Shown here: piece after piece, positions 1 to 11,558 of the stretch | How the letters are laid out: each line of letters opens with the position of its first letter | Position numbering within the stretch: position 1 is the first letter of the stretch | Origin: Frateuria_A sp049727805 | Lineage (GTDB): Bacteria; Pseudomonadota; Gammaproteobacteria; Xanthomonadales; Rhodanobacteraceae | Assembly (NCBI RefSeq): GCF_049727805.1 | Contig: NZ_JBCNYA010000019.1 | Location: 14,971 to 78,970 of the forward strand | DNA length: 64,000 bases | Direction of reading: 5' to 3' | Position numbers and translations under genes: made by a program | Notes under the pieces: model-generated | Databases searched by the model: none | Seen by the model: the letters and a program-made list of their open reading frames with translations, nothing else | What the model was told of the DNA's origin: nothing

Positions 1-101
1 TTGAGCGTGTCGCGGTTGAGCGCGTTGAGCTTGTCGGGGCGGTTGACGGTGATGGTGCGCACCGCGCCGCGGTTGGCGATTTCCAGGTTGCGATAGGCCA
101 T
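1..101 (-). CDS. Enoyl-CoA hydratase/isomerase, N-terminal fragment
   Basis: The reverse strand reads from an ATG at 101 into the window edge and gives about 33 residues beginning MAYRNLEIANRGAVRTITVN and continuing RPDKLNALN. The block NRPDKLNALN is the usual N-terminal signature of crotonase-fold enoyl-CoA hydratases, which act on 2-enoyl-CoA esters in fatty acid breakdown. The rest of the gene lies outside the window, so substrate preference cannot be judged. It is divergent from the FKBP gene that follows. Confidence 0.75.
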   Translation of the reverse strand, partial: MAYRNLEIANRGAVRTITVNRPDKLNALNRDTL

Positions 102-246
102 GGCAAGCGTTCCGGCAAGGGAAACGCGCATGGTAGCGCGGGAACCTTTGCCCCCGCGCGGGTTCGAAGCCAAGCGCCGGCAACGGCGCTGCAGGATGCC
201 GCCAATGCGCTTAGCATGTCGGTTCGGTCGAGGATGGAGGCAAGGC

Positions 247-957
247 ATGACACGACTCGGTGGGCTGGCGCTTGGCATGCTGCTGCTGGGAAGCGTCGCG
301 CATGCGCAGGACCGCGCTGCCGCGTCGTCGTCTCCGGCCAGGCTGGACAAGCACAAGCTGTCCTACGCGATCGGCTACCAGATCGGTTCCCAGTTCGCCG
401 GCGGCGATCCGGACGTGGACCTGGCCACCGTGCAGAAGGCGATGGCCGATGCCTACGCCAAGCGTCATCCGGCCGTCTCGATGCAGGACATGCATGCCCA
501 GCTCGAGCGCCTGGAACAGCAGATGCACACCAACGCGGTGGCCGAGTTCAAGCGCATCGCCGCGGCCAATGCGCGCAAGAGCGCCGACTACCTGGCGCAG
601 AACCGCAAGCGCCCCGGCGTGGTGCAGCTGCCCTCGGGCATTCAGTACGCGGTGATCGAATCGGGCAAGGGCAAGGACAGCCCCACGGTGACCAGCACCG
701 TGACGGTCAACTACCGCGGCATGCTGGTCGACGGCACCGAGTTCGACAGTTCGTGGGCGCACGGCGCGCCGGTCACCTTCCAGGTCAACAAGGTCATCCC
801 CGGCTGGCAGGACGTGATCCCGCGCATGCACGTGGGCGACCGCTGGAAGGTGGTGATTCCGCCGCAGCTGGCCTACGGCGAACGCGGCCAGTTGCCGCGC
901 ATCGGCCCGAACGAGGCGCTGGTGTTCGAGATCGAGTTGCTCGATATCGCCAAGTGA
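247..957 (+). CDS. Exported FKBP-type peptidyl-prolyl cis-trans isomerase
   Basis: A 236-residue protein that should catalyse cis-trans isomerisation of prolyl bonds in periplasmic or envelope proteins. I chose the ATG at 247 because GGAGG ends 6 bases before it and because the protein then opens with a signal peptide (MTRLGGLALGMLLLGSVAHA, cleavage after AHA). Residues about 30-115 form the helical FKBP_N dimerisation domain (KLSYAIGYQIGSQF) and about 140-235 the FKBP_C catalytic domain (VNYRGMLVDGTEFDSSW, VIPGWQ, AYGERG, LVFEIELL). This two-domain layout is that of Mip/FkpA proteins. Longer in-frame starts upstream would bury the signal peptide and are rejected. Confidence 0.9.
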   Translation: MTRLGGLALGMLLLGSVAHAQDRAAASSSPARLDKHKLSYAIGYQIGSQFAGGDPDVDLATVQKAMADAYAKRHPAVSMQDMHAQLERLEQQMHTNAVAEFKRIAAANARKSADYLAQNRKRPGVVQLPSGIQYAVIESGKGKDSPTVTSTVTVNYRGMLVDGTEFDSSWAHGAPVTFQVNKVIPGWQDVIPRMHVGDRWKVVIPPQLAYGERGQLPRIGPNEALVFEIELLDIAK

Positions 958-1081
958 GCGGCGTGCGGTCGTTCGGCTGCGGCGTGGACGCTCGCGCTGG
1001 CGCGACCCGCTGGACGAATCCCGGGCGCCTGGGGCGCCAACTCACAATCGCACGCCCCCTGCATCGGCTAAAATCGTGCGA

Positions 1082-1273
1082 ATGCCGCACGACCCCGCCG
1101 CCGTACCCGTCGCTCCGCTCACGCCCTGCATCGGCATCTGCCGGCTGGATGCGCGCGGCTGGTGCGAGGGCTGCCTGCGCAGCGGCGAGGAGATCGCACG
1201 CTGGCGCAGCATGGACGACGCGGAGCGCCTGCGCTACATGCGCGAGATCCTGCCTGCGCGCGCGAGGGCGTGA
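1082..1273 (+). CDS. DUF1289 family small cysteine-rich protein
   Basis: A 63-residue protein with the DUF1289 pattern: PCIGICRLD, then WCEGCLRSGEEIARW, giving four regularly spaced cysteines (C-x3-C and C-x2-C) that probably bind a metal or Fe-S centre. The family has no established function. The ATG at 1082 gives the usual N-terminus; a GTG two codons upstream (1076) is also possible. Its TGA overlaps the ATG of the Nudix gene by one base, so the two are translationally coupled and form a three-gene operon with the sulfurtransferase. Confidence 0.8.
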   Translation: MPHDPAAVPVAPLTPCIGICRLDARGWCEGCLRSGEEIARWRSMDDAERLRYMREILPARARA

Positions 1274-1899
1274 TGGACGGCGTGCCCGACCGACCCGTCC
1301 AGCGCGTGTTCGACGCGCTGCCGCGCGCCCTGCGGCCGCTCTCCGATCCGCCCGCCGGTCCCGGTTGGAACCACGCCCAGATGGCCGACCTGCTCGGCGA
1401 TGTGCCACGGCGTCCCGCGGCCGTGCTGATCGGCCTGCGCGAAGGCGTGCAGCCGCGGCTGGTGTTCACGGTGCGTACGGCGCACCTGCAGGCGCATGCC
1501 GGGCAGGTGGCTTTTCCCGGCGGCCGCAAGGATCCAGAGGACGCCGACGCGGTCGACACCGCCCTGCGCGAGAGCGAAGAAGAGATCGGACTGGAGCGCG
1601 TGCAGGTGCAGCCGCTGGGATTCCTCGACAATTTCGAGACGATCAGCGGCTACTGCGTCACGCCGGTGGTCGCGCGCATCGATGAACAGGCCGTGCTCTA
1701 CCCGACGCCGGCGGAGGTCGCGGAAGTGTTCGAGGTGCCGTTCGCCTTCTTCCTTGAACCGACCAACCTCCGGCGCTATGTGATGGACTACCGCGGCCAC
1801 CGTCGCCCGATGGTCGAATTCGTCCACGGCGGCCACCGCATCTGGGGCGCCACCGCCGCGATGCTGCTCAATCTGCTCGAACGGATGGGACACGCATGA
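1273..1899 (+). CDS. Nudix hydrolase, CoA pyrophosphatase type
   Basis: A 208-residue Nudix protein. The Nudix box is visible as GGRKDPEDADAVDTALRESE followed by EEIGL, with the REsEEeIGL core that binds catalytic metal, and it is preceded by GQVAFPGG, the variant found in CoA diphosphatases (NudL/YeaB group), which cleave CoA to 4'-phosphopantetheine and 3',5'-ADP. Its start overlaps the stop of the DUF1289 gene and its stop overlaps the start of the sulfurtransferase gene (ATGA). CoA specificity is inferred from family resemblance. Confidence 0.85.
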   Translation: MDGVPDRPVQRVFDALPRALRPLSDPPAGPGWNHAQMADLLGDVPRRPAAVLIGLREGVQPRLVFTVRTAHLQAHAGQVAFPGGRKDPEDADAVDTALRESEEEIGLERVQVQPLGFLDNFETISGYCVTPVVARIDEQAVLYPTPAEVAEVFEVPFAFFLEPTNLRRYVMDYRGHRRPMVEFVHGGHRIWGATAAMLLNLLERMGHA

Positions 1900-2759
1900 G
1901 CCTGCACACCACGTTGATCGATCCGGCCGCACTGGCTGCGCTGCCGCCGGACCAGGTGCTGATCGTCGACTGCCGCGCCGACCCGGCCGGCGCCGGCGCC
2001 GCCGATCCGGACAAGCCCGAGCGCGAATACCGCGAGGCGCACATTCCCGGCGCAGTGCACGCCAGCCTGGAACACGATCTGTCCGACCTCGACCGCAAGG
2101 GCCAGGGCCTGGGCCGCCATCCGCTGCCGCTGGAGCAGGCGTTCTCCGCCGTGCTGGGCCGCTGGGGCTGGCGTCCGGGCCTGCAGGTGGTGGCCTACGA
2201 TGCGGGCAGCAGCGCGCTGGCCGCGGCGCGGCTGTGGTGGCTGCTGCGACTGGCCGGCGTGCGCGAGGTGGCGGTGCTCGACGGCGGCCTTGCCGCCTGG
2301 CGGGCGGCCGGGCTGCCTGTCGAAGCCGGAGCGGAGCAGCGCGCACCGACGCAGGTCGACCTGCATTTCGACGCCAACCAGGCGATCACCGACCACGCCG
2401 CGCTGCATGCCGAACCGGCGCCGGTGCTGGTCGATGCGCGCGCCGCCGCGCGCTATCGCGGCGATACCGAACCGCTGGACCGCGCCGCTGGCCACGTGCC
2501 CGGCGCGCTGAACCGCCCCTATGCCGACAACCTCGGCGGGGATGGCCGTTTCAAGCCGGCGGCGCAACTGCGCACGGAGTTCGCCGCCGTGCTGGGCGAG
2601 ACGCCGCCCGAGCGGGTGGTGCACATGTGCGGCTCAGGCGTCACTGCCTGCCACAACCTGCTGGCGATGGAATACGCCGGGCTGCACGGCTCGCGGCTGT
2701 ACGCGCCCTCATGGAGCGGCTGGGTGAGCGACCCGTCGCGGCCGATCGCCACCGGCTGA
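1896..2759 (+). CDS. sseA: Sulfurtransferase, 3-mercaptopyruvate type (two rhodanese domains)
   Basis: A 287-residue tandem-rhodanese protein. The N-terminal rhodanese domain (about 15-145, VLIVDCRADPA, DGGLAAWRAAGLP) is the structural copy and the C-terminal one (about 165-285) carries the active-site loop CGSGVTA. The Ser-Gly-Val-Thr loop is the form seen in 3-mercaptopyruvate sulfurtransferases (SseA) rather than the basic loop of thiosulfate-preferring rhodaneses. It would transfer sulfur from mercaptopyruvate to cyanide or thiols in the cytoplasm. It is the last gene of the DUF1289-Nudix-sulfurtransferase operon (ATGA overlap with the Nudix gene). Confidence 0.85.
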   Translation: MSLHTTLIDPAALAALPPDQVLIVDCRADPAGAGAADPDKPEREYREAHIPGAVHASLEHDLSDLDRKGQGLGRHPLPLEQAFSAVLGRWGWRPGLQVVAYDAGSSALAAARLWWLLRLAGVREVAVLDGGLAAWRAAGLPVEAGAEQRAPTQVDLHFDANQAITDHAALHAEPAPVLVDARAAARYRGDTEPLDRAAGHVPGALNRPYADNLGGDGRFKPAAQLRTEFAAVLGETPPERVVHMCGSGVTACHNLLAMEYAGLHGSRLYAPSWSGWVSDPSRPIATG

Positions 2760-2774
2760 ACGGCCGGCAGGTCC

Positions 2775-3536
2775 TCAGGCGCTCTTGGCCTTCAACCGGG
2801 CGACCAGCGCGTGCAGCGTCGCCTGCGTCTCGTCGTTGAAGAACGCATCGGTGAAGCTGTCCAGCGGTAGCGCGTCGACGTCCTGCCAGGCGGCACGCAG
2901 GTCGGCGCGGGCCAGTTCGCGGGTGGCCAGCATCGCCTGGCGCGGCAGCGCCAGCAGTTCGCCGAGCCAGTGCACCGCGCGGGTGACCACCTGGTCCACG
3001 CCGGTCAGCTCGTCCACGAAGCCGCAGGCCAGCGCCTGCTCGGCCTCGATCATGGCGCCAGCGACCAGCAGCCGCTCGGCGCGGTAAGTGCCGACCACGC
3101 GGCGCAGCGCGAGCTGGATGCAATCGGGCACCAGCAGGCCCACCTGCACCTCGTTCAGGCCGATCCGGAACGGTCCCTGCGCCATCACGCGATAGTCGCA
3201 GAACAGCGCCAGCACGGCGCCGCCCGCGGGGCTGTGGCCGGTGATCGCCGCCACCGCAGGAACCGGCAGGTAGGCCAGGTCCGCGCACAGGGCGAACAGC
3301 GCGCGCCAGTAGTCGCGCACGCCGGCGCGGTCGCGTTGCAGCAATTCGGGTACGTCCACGCCTGCGGAAAACAGGCCCGGCGCGCCGGAGATCACCAGTC
3401 CGCGCGCGCCGTCGCGCGGCGCCTGTGCGAGGGCGTCGCGCAGGGCGACGATCAGGTCCATGTTCAACGCATTGACCGGCGGGCGGGCCAGGCGGATCTC
3501 GGCGATGTCGCCGTCGTGCGGGAGGATGTCGAGCAT
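2775..3536 (-). CDS. Enoyl-CoA hydratase/isomerase family protein
   Basis: A 253-residue crotonase-fold protein, convergent with sseA (15-bp gap). Landmarks are RPPVNALNMDLI (CoA binding), GAPGLFSAGVDVPELL (first oxyanion-hole segment) and ITGHSPAGGAVLALFCDYRV (second segment, HSPAGG). The HSPAGG and GLFSAGVD blocks resemble mitochondrial delta3,delta2-enoyl-CoA isomerase more than hydratases, and the two catalytic glutamates of hydratases are not clearly present, so isomerase is preferred. The start at 3536 is chosen because AAGGA lies about 8 bases upstream; a longer open frame exists but lacks a ribosome site. Confidence 0.85.
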   Translation of the reverse strand: MLDILPHDGDIAEIRLARPPVNALNMDLIVALRDALAQAPRDGARGLVISGAPGLFSAGVDVPELLQRDRAGVRDYWRALFALCADLAYLPVPAVAAITGHSPAGGAVLALFCDYRVMAQGPFRIGLNEVQVGLLVPDCIQLALRRVVGTYRAERLLVAGAMIEAEQALACGFVDELTGVDQVVTRAVHWLGELLALPRQAMLATRELARADLRAAWQDVDALPLDSFTDAFFNDETQATLHALVARLKAKSA

Positions 3537-3588
3537 GGCGCGGTTCCTTGGGTTCTTCAGGGGCAAGCGGTGAGTGTGTCGCAAATTG

Positions 3589-3749
3589 CCCCCATCCGCC
3601 CTTCGGGCACCTTCCCCCGCTGAGCGGGGGAAGATTCGTAGCTGTGCCGCGCGCTGATCTCTTCTGCTTGGAGGGTTCGATACCGGATGCTGCGTTCCAG
3701 TCCTTCCCCCGCTTGCGGGGGAAGGTGCCCGAAGGGCGGACGGGGGAGG
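3589..3749 (+). repeat. REP-like inverted doublet
   Basis: Two copies of a palindromic element lie head to head at 3589-3633 and 3702-3749. Each has a CCGCCCTTCGGGCAC half and a hairpin of CTTCCCCCGC / GCGGGGGAAG; the second copy is the reverse complement of the first. A related doublet lies at 11363-11481. The pairing in inverted orientation is that of bacterial interspersed mosaic elements. The 230-bp gap between the flanking genes holds nothing else that I can see. Confidence 0.8.
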
Positions 3750-3766
3750 CCTTGCCTCAGCCCAGC

Positions 3767-5206
3767 CTATTCAGACCAACGGTAATGCACCGCGTAGTCC
3801 AGCGTCGCCTTGCCGCCGCCGGGCACATTCACCTTGAACTCCAGCACGTCCGGCGATTGCTTGCTCGGCTTGGTCGACGAAGACGCCAGGGTCCATTCGC
3901 GCCAGCGGCTGGGATGTTCGCGAACGGTCACCACGCGCGCCGATTCGCCGGCATTGGTGAGCGTGATGCGGAAGGCCTCGTCCATCGTGTGCGCACCCTT
4001 GTCCAGCTTGAACGACGTGCGCTCGCGCTCGGCACGCAGGTCGAAGGCGGTGCCGAGCGTAAGGGTGGCATCGCTGCCCTTGGGCGTGTCGTCGAGCCGG
4101 CCCTCGCCGAGGAATTGCGGCGTGCCGGCGTTGTCGCTGCCCAGCACGCGCAGGAAGCCGGCCGGCAGGCTGTCGAAGGCGGTGAAGCGCAGCGTGCTTT
4201 CGATCGTGTTGCCGCCGCCGGTGTTGAAGTCGGGAGCGAGCATCGGTTCCGGCGGCGTCCAGCTGTTGCCGTTCTCGTACAGCGCGGTGCGTTCGCAGGC
4301 GAGCGTGCGGGTGGCATAGAGCGGGACCTGGCTGACGCTGCCGTCGGGCAGGTCGACCGGCTGCGGCAGGGTGTAGAGGCGGTAATCGCCGAGCGAGGAC
4401 TGCTGCGGCATGTCAGTCGACGAGGCCTTCCCGAAGCCGCGCGCCATGGCCATCATCGGCTGCGGCGCCGCGGGCTTGGCGAAGCGCGGCTCGCCCGCGA
4501 CCAGTTTCAGCGTGGCGTCGTGCCAGTCGCGCCCGCTCCGGTTGGCGATGCTGGCGCGTGATTCGAACTGCATGCGGCAAGCATTGCCCGGCTGCATCGT
4601 GGCCACGTAGGCGGCACGCCAGCCCAGGCCGGCGGTGGGGTAGCTGAGCGTCGCGGTGGCGTCGCCGGCACGCGCGGCATCCACGCGCAGGCGCAGGCTG
4701 GCGCCGGTGGGGAAGTCGCCTGCGGACGAACGCACGGCGGCGTAGTCGCGCACCAGCGTGGTGCCCAGCGTGCCCTTCACCAGCAGACCGTTGCCGGCGC
4801 GCTGCAGGATGCCCTGCGCCAGCGTTTCGCCGTTGCTGCCGAGCACGGTGATCTGCTGTCCGACCAGGCCTGCCAGCGCGGCCTCGTTGCCCTGGCCGAG
4901 CAGCAGGCGCTGGGAAACCACCTTGGCGCGGTCGTTGGCGAAGGCGAGGGCGATCGCTTCGGGATCGAGGTAAAGCGGCAGGTCGCCCAGGCTGACGTCC
5001 TGCGTGCCGGTCTTCAATTGCAGCGTGCGCTGTTCGCGCACCACGGCATGACCTTCGCCCACGCTGCCGTCGCCCGCGGCCGTGTACAGCGCAGGGCTGT
5101 CGCTGCGGTAGAGGGTCAGTTCGGTGGCATCGGCCGCCTGTACGGCGGGCGCAAGGCACGCGGCGAGGCAAGCGAAGGCGAGGGCGCGGCGAGGGGGCAG
5201 AGGCAT
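3767..5206 (-). CDS. Exported DUF4139 domain protein
   Basis: A 479-residue protein with a signal peptide (MPLPPRRALAFACLAACLAP, cleavage near VQAAD). The rest is beta-rich: an N-terminal segment ELTLYRSDSPALYTAAG, a central SLRLRVDAARAGDATATLSY region and a C-terminal part with ITLTNAGESARVVTVREHPS and KVNVPGGGKATLDYAVHYRW, typical of DUF4139 proteins of unknown role. The ATG at 5206 has AAGGAG just upstream. It is likely periplasmic or surface-attached. No operon partner is evident; the thioesterase upstream is separated by a palindromic repeat. Confidence 0.8.
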   Translation of the reverse strand: MPLPPRRALAFACLAACLAPAVQAADATELTLYRSDSPALYTAAGDGSVGEGHAVVREQRTLQLKTGTQDVSLGDLPLYLDPEAIALAFANDRAKVVSQRLLLGQGNEAALAGLVGQQITVLGSNGETLAQGILQRAGNGLLVKGTLGTTLVRDYAAVRSSAGDFPTGASLRLRVDAARAGDATATLSYPTAGLGWRAAYVATMQPGNACRMQFESRASIANRSGRDWHDATLKLVAGEPRFAKPAAPQPMMAMARGFGKASSTDMPQQSSLGDYRLYTLPQPVDLPDGSVSQVPLYATRTLACERTALYENGNSWTPPEPMLAPDFNTGGGNTIESTLRFTAFDSLPAGFLRVLGSDNAGTPQFLGEGRLDDTPKGSDATLTLGTAFDLRAERERTSFKLDKGAHTMDEAFRITLTNAGESARVVTVREHPSRWREWTLASSSTKPSKQSPDVLEFKVNVPGGGKATLDYAVHYRWSE

Positions 5207-5260
5207 GGTCAGGCTCCTTCGTGGGGAAGGGCCATCATAGAGGCAGACCATCGTGCGACC

Positions 5261-5326
5261 GTAGGGTGGGCTTCAGTCCACCGTGCCCTCGGTCTCAAGG
5301 CGATGGTGGGCTGAAGCCCGCCCTAC
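5261..5326 (+). repeat. Palindromic repeat overlapping the thioesterase stop codon
   Basis: GTAGGGTGGGCTTCAGTCCA (from 5261) is matched in inverse by GGTGGGCTGAAGCCCGCCCT (ending 5325), giving an imperfect hairpin of about 22 bp with a 20-base loop. The TAG stop of the thioesterase (5323-5325) lies inside the right arm. It looks like a dispersed REP-type unit that may also end transcription of the uvrA-thioesterase operon. Confidence 0.65.
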
Positions 5327-5789
5327 GGGGTGCCGGCGGCTTCGCGGATCGCCTCGGGTAGCGGCACCGGCTTGCCGGTGGCGGGGTCCATCCACACCAT
5401 CACCACGTTGCCGTCGCCGTACAGGCGGTCGGCGTGTTCCGCGTCCAGGATGCGATGGCCGACGGTCATCGAGCTGGTGCCCAGCCGCTCGCAGAACAGC
5501 TCGACGTGCAATTGCGCCGGCCACTCGATCGGGCGGCGATAGTTGAGCTGCACGGCGGCCATCACCGGCATGGCGTGGTCGTCGAACCACGGGCCGGGCA
5601 CGTGGCTGAGCCACTGCAGCCGCGCCTCCTCCAGGTAGGTCAGGTAGTTGGAGTTGTTGACGTGGTTGAAGGCGTCCAGGTCGCGCCAGCGCACCGGCAG
5701 CACCGCGGTGAACAGCGGTGTGGGCGCGGCTGGCGGCAGTTGCTCGGCGGGCGATTCGACCGACGCCTTCTTCGTCGACTTGCGCGGGC

Positions 5790-5793
<4 letters not shown>
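5323..5793 (-). CDS. Acyl-CoA thioesterase, hot-dog fold (4HBT)
   Basis: A 156-residue protein. Residues about 27-150 form a single hot-dog domain with the YbgC/4HBT active-site motif RDLDAFNHVNNSNYLTYLEE, in which the Asp-x-x-x-His-Val-Asn-Asn block holds the catalytic Asp, followed by QLNYRRPIEWPAQLHVELF. It should hydrolyse acyl-CoA thioesters; the chain length is unknown. The first 25 residues are a lysine- and proline-rich extension. Translation starts at a GTG that overlaps the uvrA stop (GTGA), so it is coupled to uvrA. Confidence 0.85.
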
Positions 5794-8726
<2,933 letters not shown>

Positions 8727-8858
8727 GCGCGCAGGGATATGGGGGAGACCGGCCACTATAGCAACCTGCCTGGATCAGAAATTGAGATTCCGCCTGCCGC
8801 CCGGCTGTGGCTAAATGCGGGGCTTTCGCGGCTGGCCGCGGGCGATCGGGAGACAGGC

Positions 8859-9392
8859 ATGCGCAAGTGGAGCGGACGGGTCATGGGCGTGCTGCTGGCG
8901 ACGAGCGCCGGCCTGGCCACCGCGGCGACGACCAAGCCGCCCAGCGAGGCGCAGGTGCGCCAGCTGATGGAGGTGTTCGGCGTCGACCGCATGCTGGGCC
9001 AGATGAACACCCAGATGGCGGCCATGATGCAGCAGCAGATTCCCTGCGTGCCGGCCAGCTACTGGCAGGGCTTCGTCGACGCCAAGGGCGTGCGGGAGCT
9101 GACCGAGCGCATGGTGCCGATCTACCAGCGGCACTTCAGTGCGGCGGACATCCAGGGCCTGCTCAAGTTTTACCGCTCGCCGCTGGGCCGGAAGGTCGTC
9201 ACCGAAATGCCCGCGACCATGGCCGAGGGCATGCAATTGGGGCAGGAATGGGGCCGCCAGCGGGCCCAGGCGATGCTGGCCGAGCTGCAGAAGAGCGGCC
9301 GCATCGATGCCCAGGGCCGCTGCCCGGCTGCGCTGGCCGTGCCCGGCCCGAAGCTGGGCGCCCCGGCGGCGGGCTCCTCCGCAGGCCATTGA
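8859..9392 (+). CDS. Exported DUF2059 domain protein
   Basis: A 177-residue protein with a signal peptide (MRKWSGRVMGVLLATSAGLA, cleavage near ATAA). The mature part is helical and contains the DUF2059 core: LMEVFGVDRMLGQMNTQM followed by MVPIYQRHFSAADIQGLLKF and YRSPLGRKVVTEMP. The family is common in Proteobacteria and its function is unknown. GGGAG lies a few bases before the ATG at 8859. The gene is divergent from uvrA and lies just ahead of the rplU promoter. Confidence 0.85.
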   Translation: MRKWSGRVMGVLLATSAGLATAATTKPPSEAQVRQLMEVFGVDRMLGQMNTQMAAMMQQQIPCVPASYWQGFVDAKGVRELTERMVPIYQRHFSAADIQGLLKFYRSPLGRKVVTEMPATMAEGMQLGQEWGRQRAQAMLAELQKSGRIDAQGRCPAALAVPGPKLGAPAAGSSAGH

Positions 9393-9408
9393 TCCGGCTG
9401 CTCAAAGA

Positions 9409-9438
9409 TTGACCACGCCCTGACGGGGTCGCTATAAT
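9409..9438 (+). promoter_or_regulatory. Sigma-70 promoter of rplU-rpmA
   Basis: TTGACC (9409-9414) and a perfect TATAAT (9433-9438) are separated by 18 bases, about 68 bases ahead of the rplU start. This is a strong housekeeping promoter, as expected for ribosomal protein genes. The leader carries GAAGGGA as ribosome site for rplU. Confidence 0.85.
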
Positions 9439-9506
9439 CCGCCGTTCACCACGGCCGGTACGCGCGTGGCGAAACCCAAGAGAATAACGACAGAAGGGAC
9501 AATCCC

Positions 9507-9821
9507 ATGAGTTATGCAGTCATCAAGACCGGCGGCAAGCAGTACCGCGTCCAGCAGGGCGACGTGCTGCGCGTGGAGCTGCTGGATGCCGAGGAAGGCG
9601 CCAACGTGAGCTTCGACCAGGTGCTGCTGGTCGGCTCGGGCGATTCGGTCAACGTCGGCGCGCCGACCGTTGCCGGCGCCACCGTTTCGGCCACCGTGCG
9701 CAAGCATGGCCGCGCCGACAAGGTGCGCATCATCAAGTTCCGCCGCCGCAAGCACCACAAGAAGCAGATGGGGCATCGGCAGCATTTCACCGAAGTCGAG
9801 ATCACGGGCATCAACGCCTGA
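9507..9821 (+). CDS. rplU: 50S ribosomal protein L21
   Basis: A 104-residue protein with the L21 N-terminus MSYAVIKTGGKQYRVQQGD and the basic rRNA-binding block KVRIIKFRRRKHHKKQMGHR near residues 71-90, ending HFTEVEITGI. L21 binds 23S rRNA in the large subunit. It is cotranscribed with rpmA (21-bp gap) in the conserved rplU-rpmA-obgE order, behind a clear sigma-70 promoter. Confidence 0.99.
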   Translation: MSYAVIKTGGKQYRVQQGDVLRVELLDAEEGANVSFDQVLLVGSGDSVNVGAPTVAGATVSATVRKHGRADKVRIIKFRRRKHHKKQMGHRQHFTEVEITGINA

Positions 9822-9842
9822 TAAAGCCGGAGGAATCAAGTC

Positions 9843-10100
9843 ATGGCACATAAAAAAGGCGTAGGTTCGTCCCGCAACGGTCGCGACTCGAACCCGAAGT
9901 ACCTGGGCGTGAAGGTGTACGGCGGCCAGGCCATCGAGGCCGGCAACATCATCGTCCGCCAGCGCGGCACCAAGTTCCATGCCGGCACCGGCGTGGGCCT
10001 GGGCCGTGACCACACCCTGTTCGCGCTGACCGACGGCGTGGTCGAGTTCAAGACCCGCGGCGAGAACAACCGCAAGTTCGTCAGCGTCGTCAAGGGCTGA
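9843..10100 (+). CDS. rpmA: 50S ribosomal protein L27
   Basis: An 85-residue protein beginning MAHKKGVGSSRNGRDSNPKY, the conserved L27 N-terminus whose flexible tail reaches the peptidyl transferase centre. The tail starts directly with MAHKK, so there is no Firmicutes-type cleavable extension. GGAGGA precedes the ATG by 7 bases. A strong intrinsic terminator follows at 10121. Confidence 0.99.
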   Translation: MAHKKGVGSSRNGRDSNPKYLGVKVYGGQAIEAGNIIVRQRGTKFHAGTGVGLGRDHTLFALTDGVVEFKTRGENNRKFVSVVKG

Positions 10101-10120
10101 TCGCCCCTGAAGCTGCAGCG

Positions 10121-10152
10121 AAAGCCCCGCTTCGGCGGGGCTTTTGTTTTTT
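10121..10152 (+). terminator. Intrinsic terminator after rpmA
   Basis: AAAGCCCCGC-TTC-GGCGGGGCTTTT followed by GTTTTTT forms a GC-rich hairpin with a U-tract 20 bases past the rpmA stop. It separates rplU-rpmA from obgE, although the heptad repeat array and obgE follow closely. Confidence 0.9.
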
Positions 10153-10166
10153 GTGAGGCAGGAAAC

Positions 10167-10260
10167 GGGGAACAGGGAACGGGGAACATGCAGCTTCCCG
10201 GTTAACCTTGGACCACGCTCTGCTCGTTCCCCGTTCCCCGTTCCCCGTTCCCCGTTCCCA
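10167..10260 (+). repeat. Inverted arrays of a heptad repeat
   Basis: Three tandem units of GGGGAAC (10167-10187, middle unit AGGGAAC) face five tandem units of GTTCCCC (10226-10260, last unit GTTCCCA), separated by 38 bases. The arrays are reverse complements and could fold into a long hairpin directly upstream of obgE, whose start codon is 12 bases past the second array and lacks a clear ribosome site. Confidence 0.85.
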
Positions 10261-10271
10261 GGCCCCAAGCC

Positions 10272-11342
<1,071 letters not shown>

Positions 11343-11362
11343 GCGGCTTCCTCGCAAGGCTT

Positions 11363-11481
11363 CTCCATCCGCCCTTCGGGCACCTTTCCCCGTCAACGGG
11401 GAAGGGCACAGGCGCCACAGCCCTCATCATCGAGCCTTCCCCCGTCCCACGGGGGAAGGTGCCGATAGGCGGATGGGGGAA
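11363..11481 (+). repeat. REP-like inverted doublet, second locus
   Basis: Units at 11363-11406 (CATCCGCCCTTCGGGCACCT then TTTCCCCGTCAACGGGGAAG) and 11435-11481 (inverse orientation, hairpin CTTCCCCCGTCCCACGGGGG) match the doublet at 3589-3749. They fill most of the obgE to asparaginase gap and may serve as a transcription end for obgE. Confidence 0.75.
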
Positions 11482-11558
11482 GTCTTGCCGGAACCCGCAT
11501 TCGCCTGCCCAGCCCGATTCGCGCATCATGCGGAGCTTCTGTCCGAGGAGTTTCCGCC

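Noticed and set aside
216..1685. A 489-codon frame over the FKBP, DUF1289 and Nudix genes
   Set aside because: It overlaps three recognisable genes in other frames and has low-complexity Arg/Ala/Gly composition.
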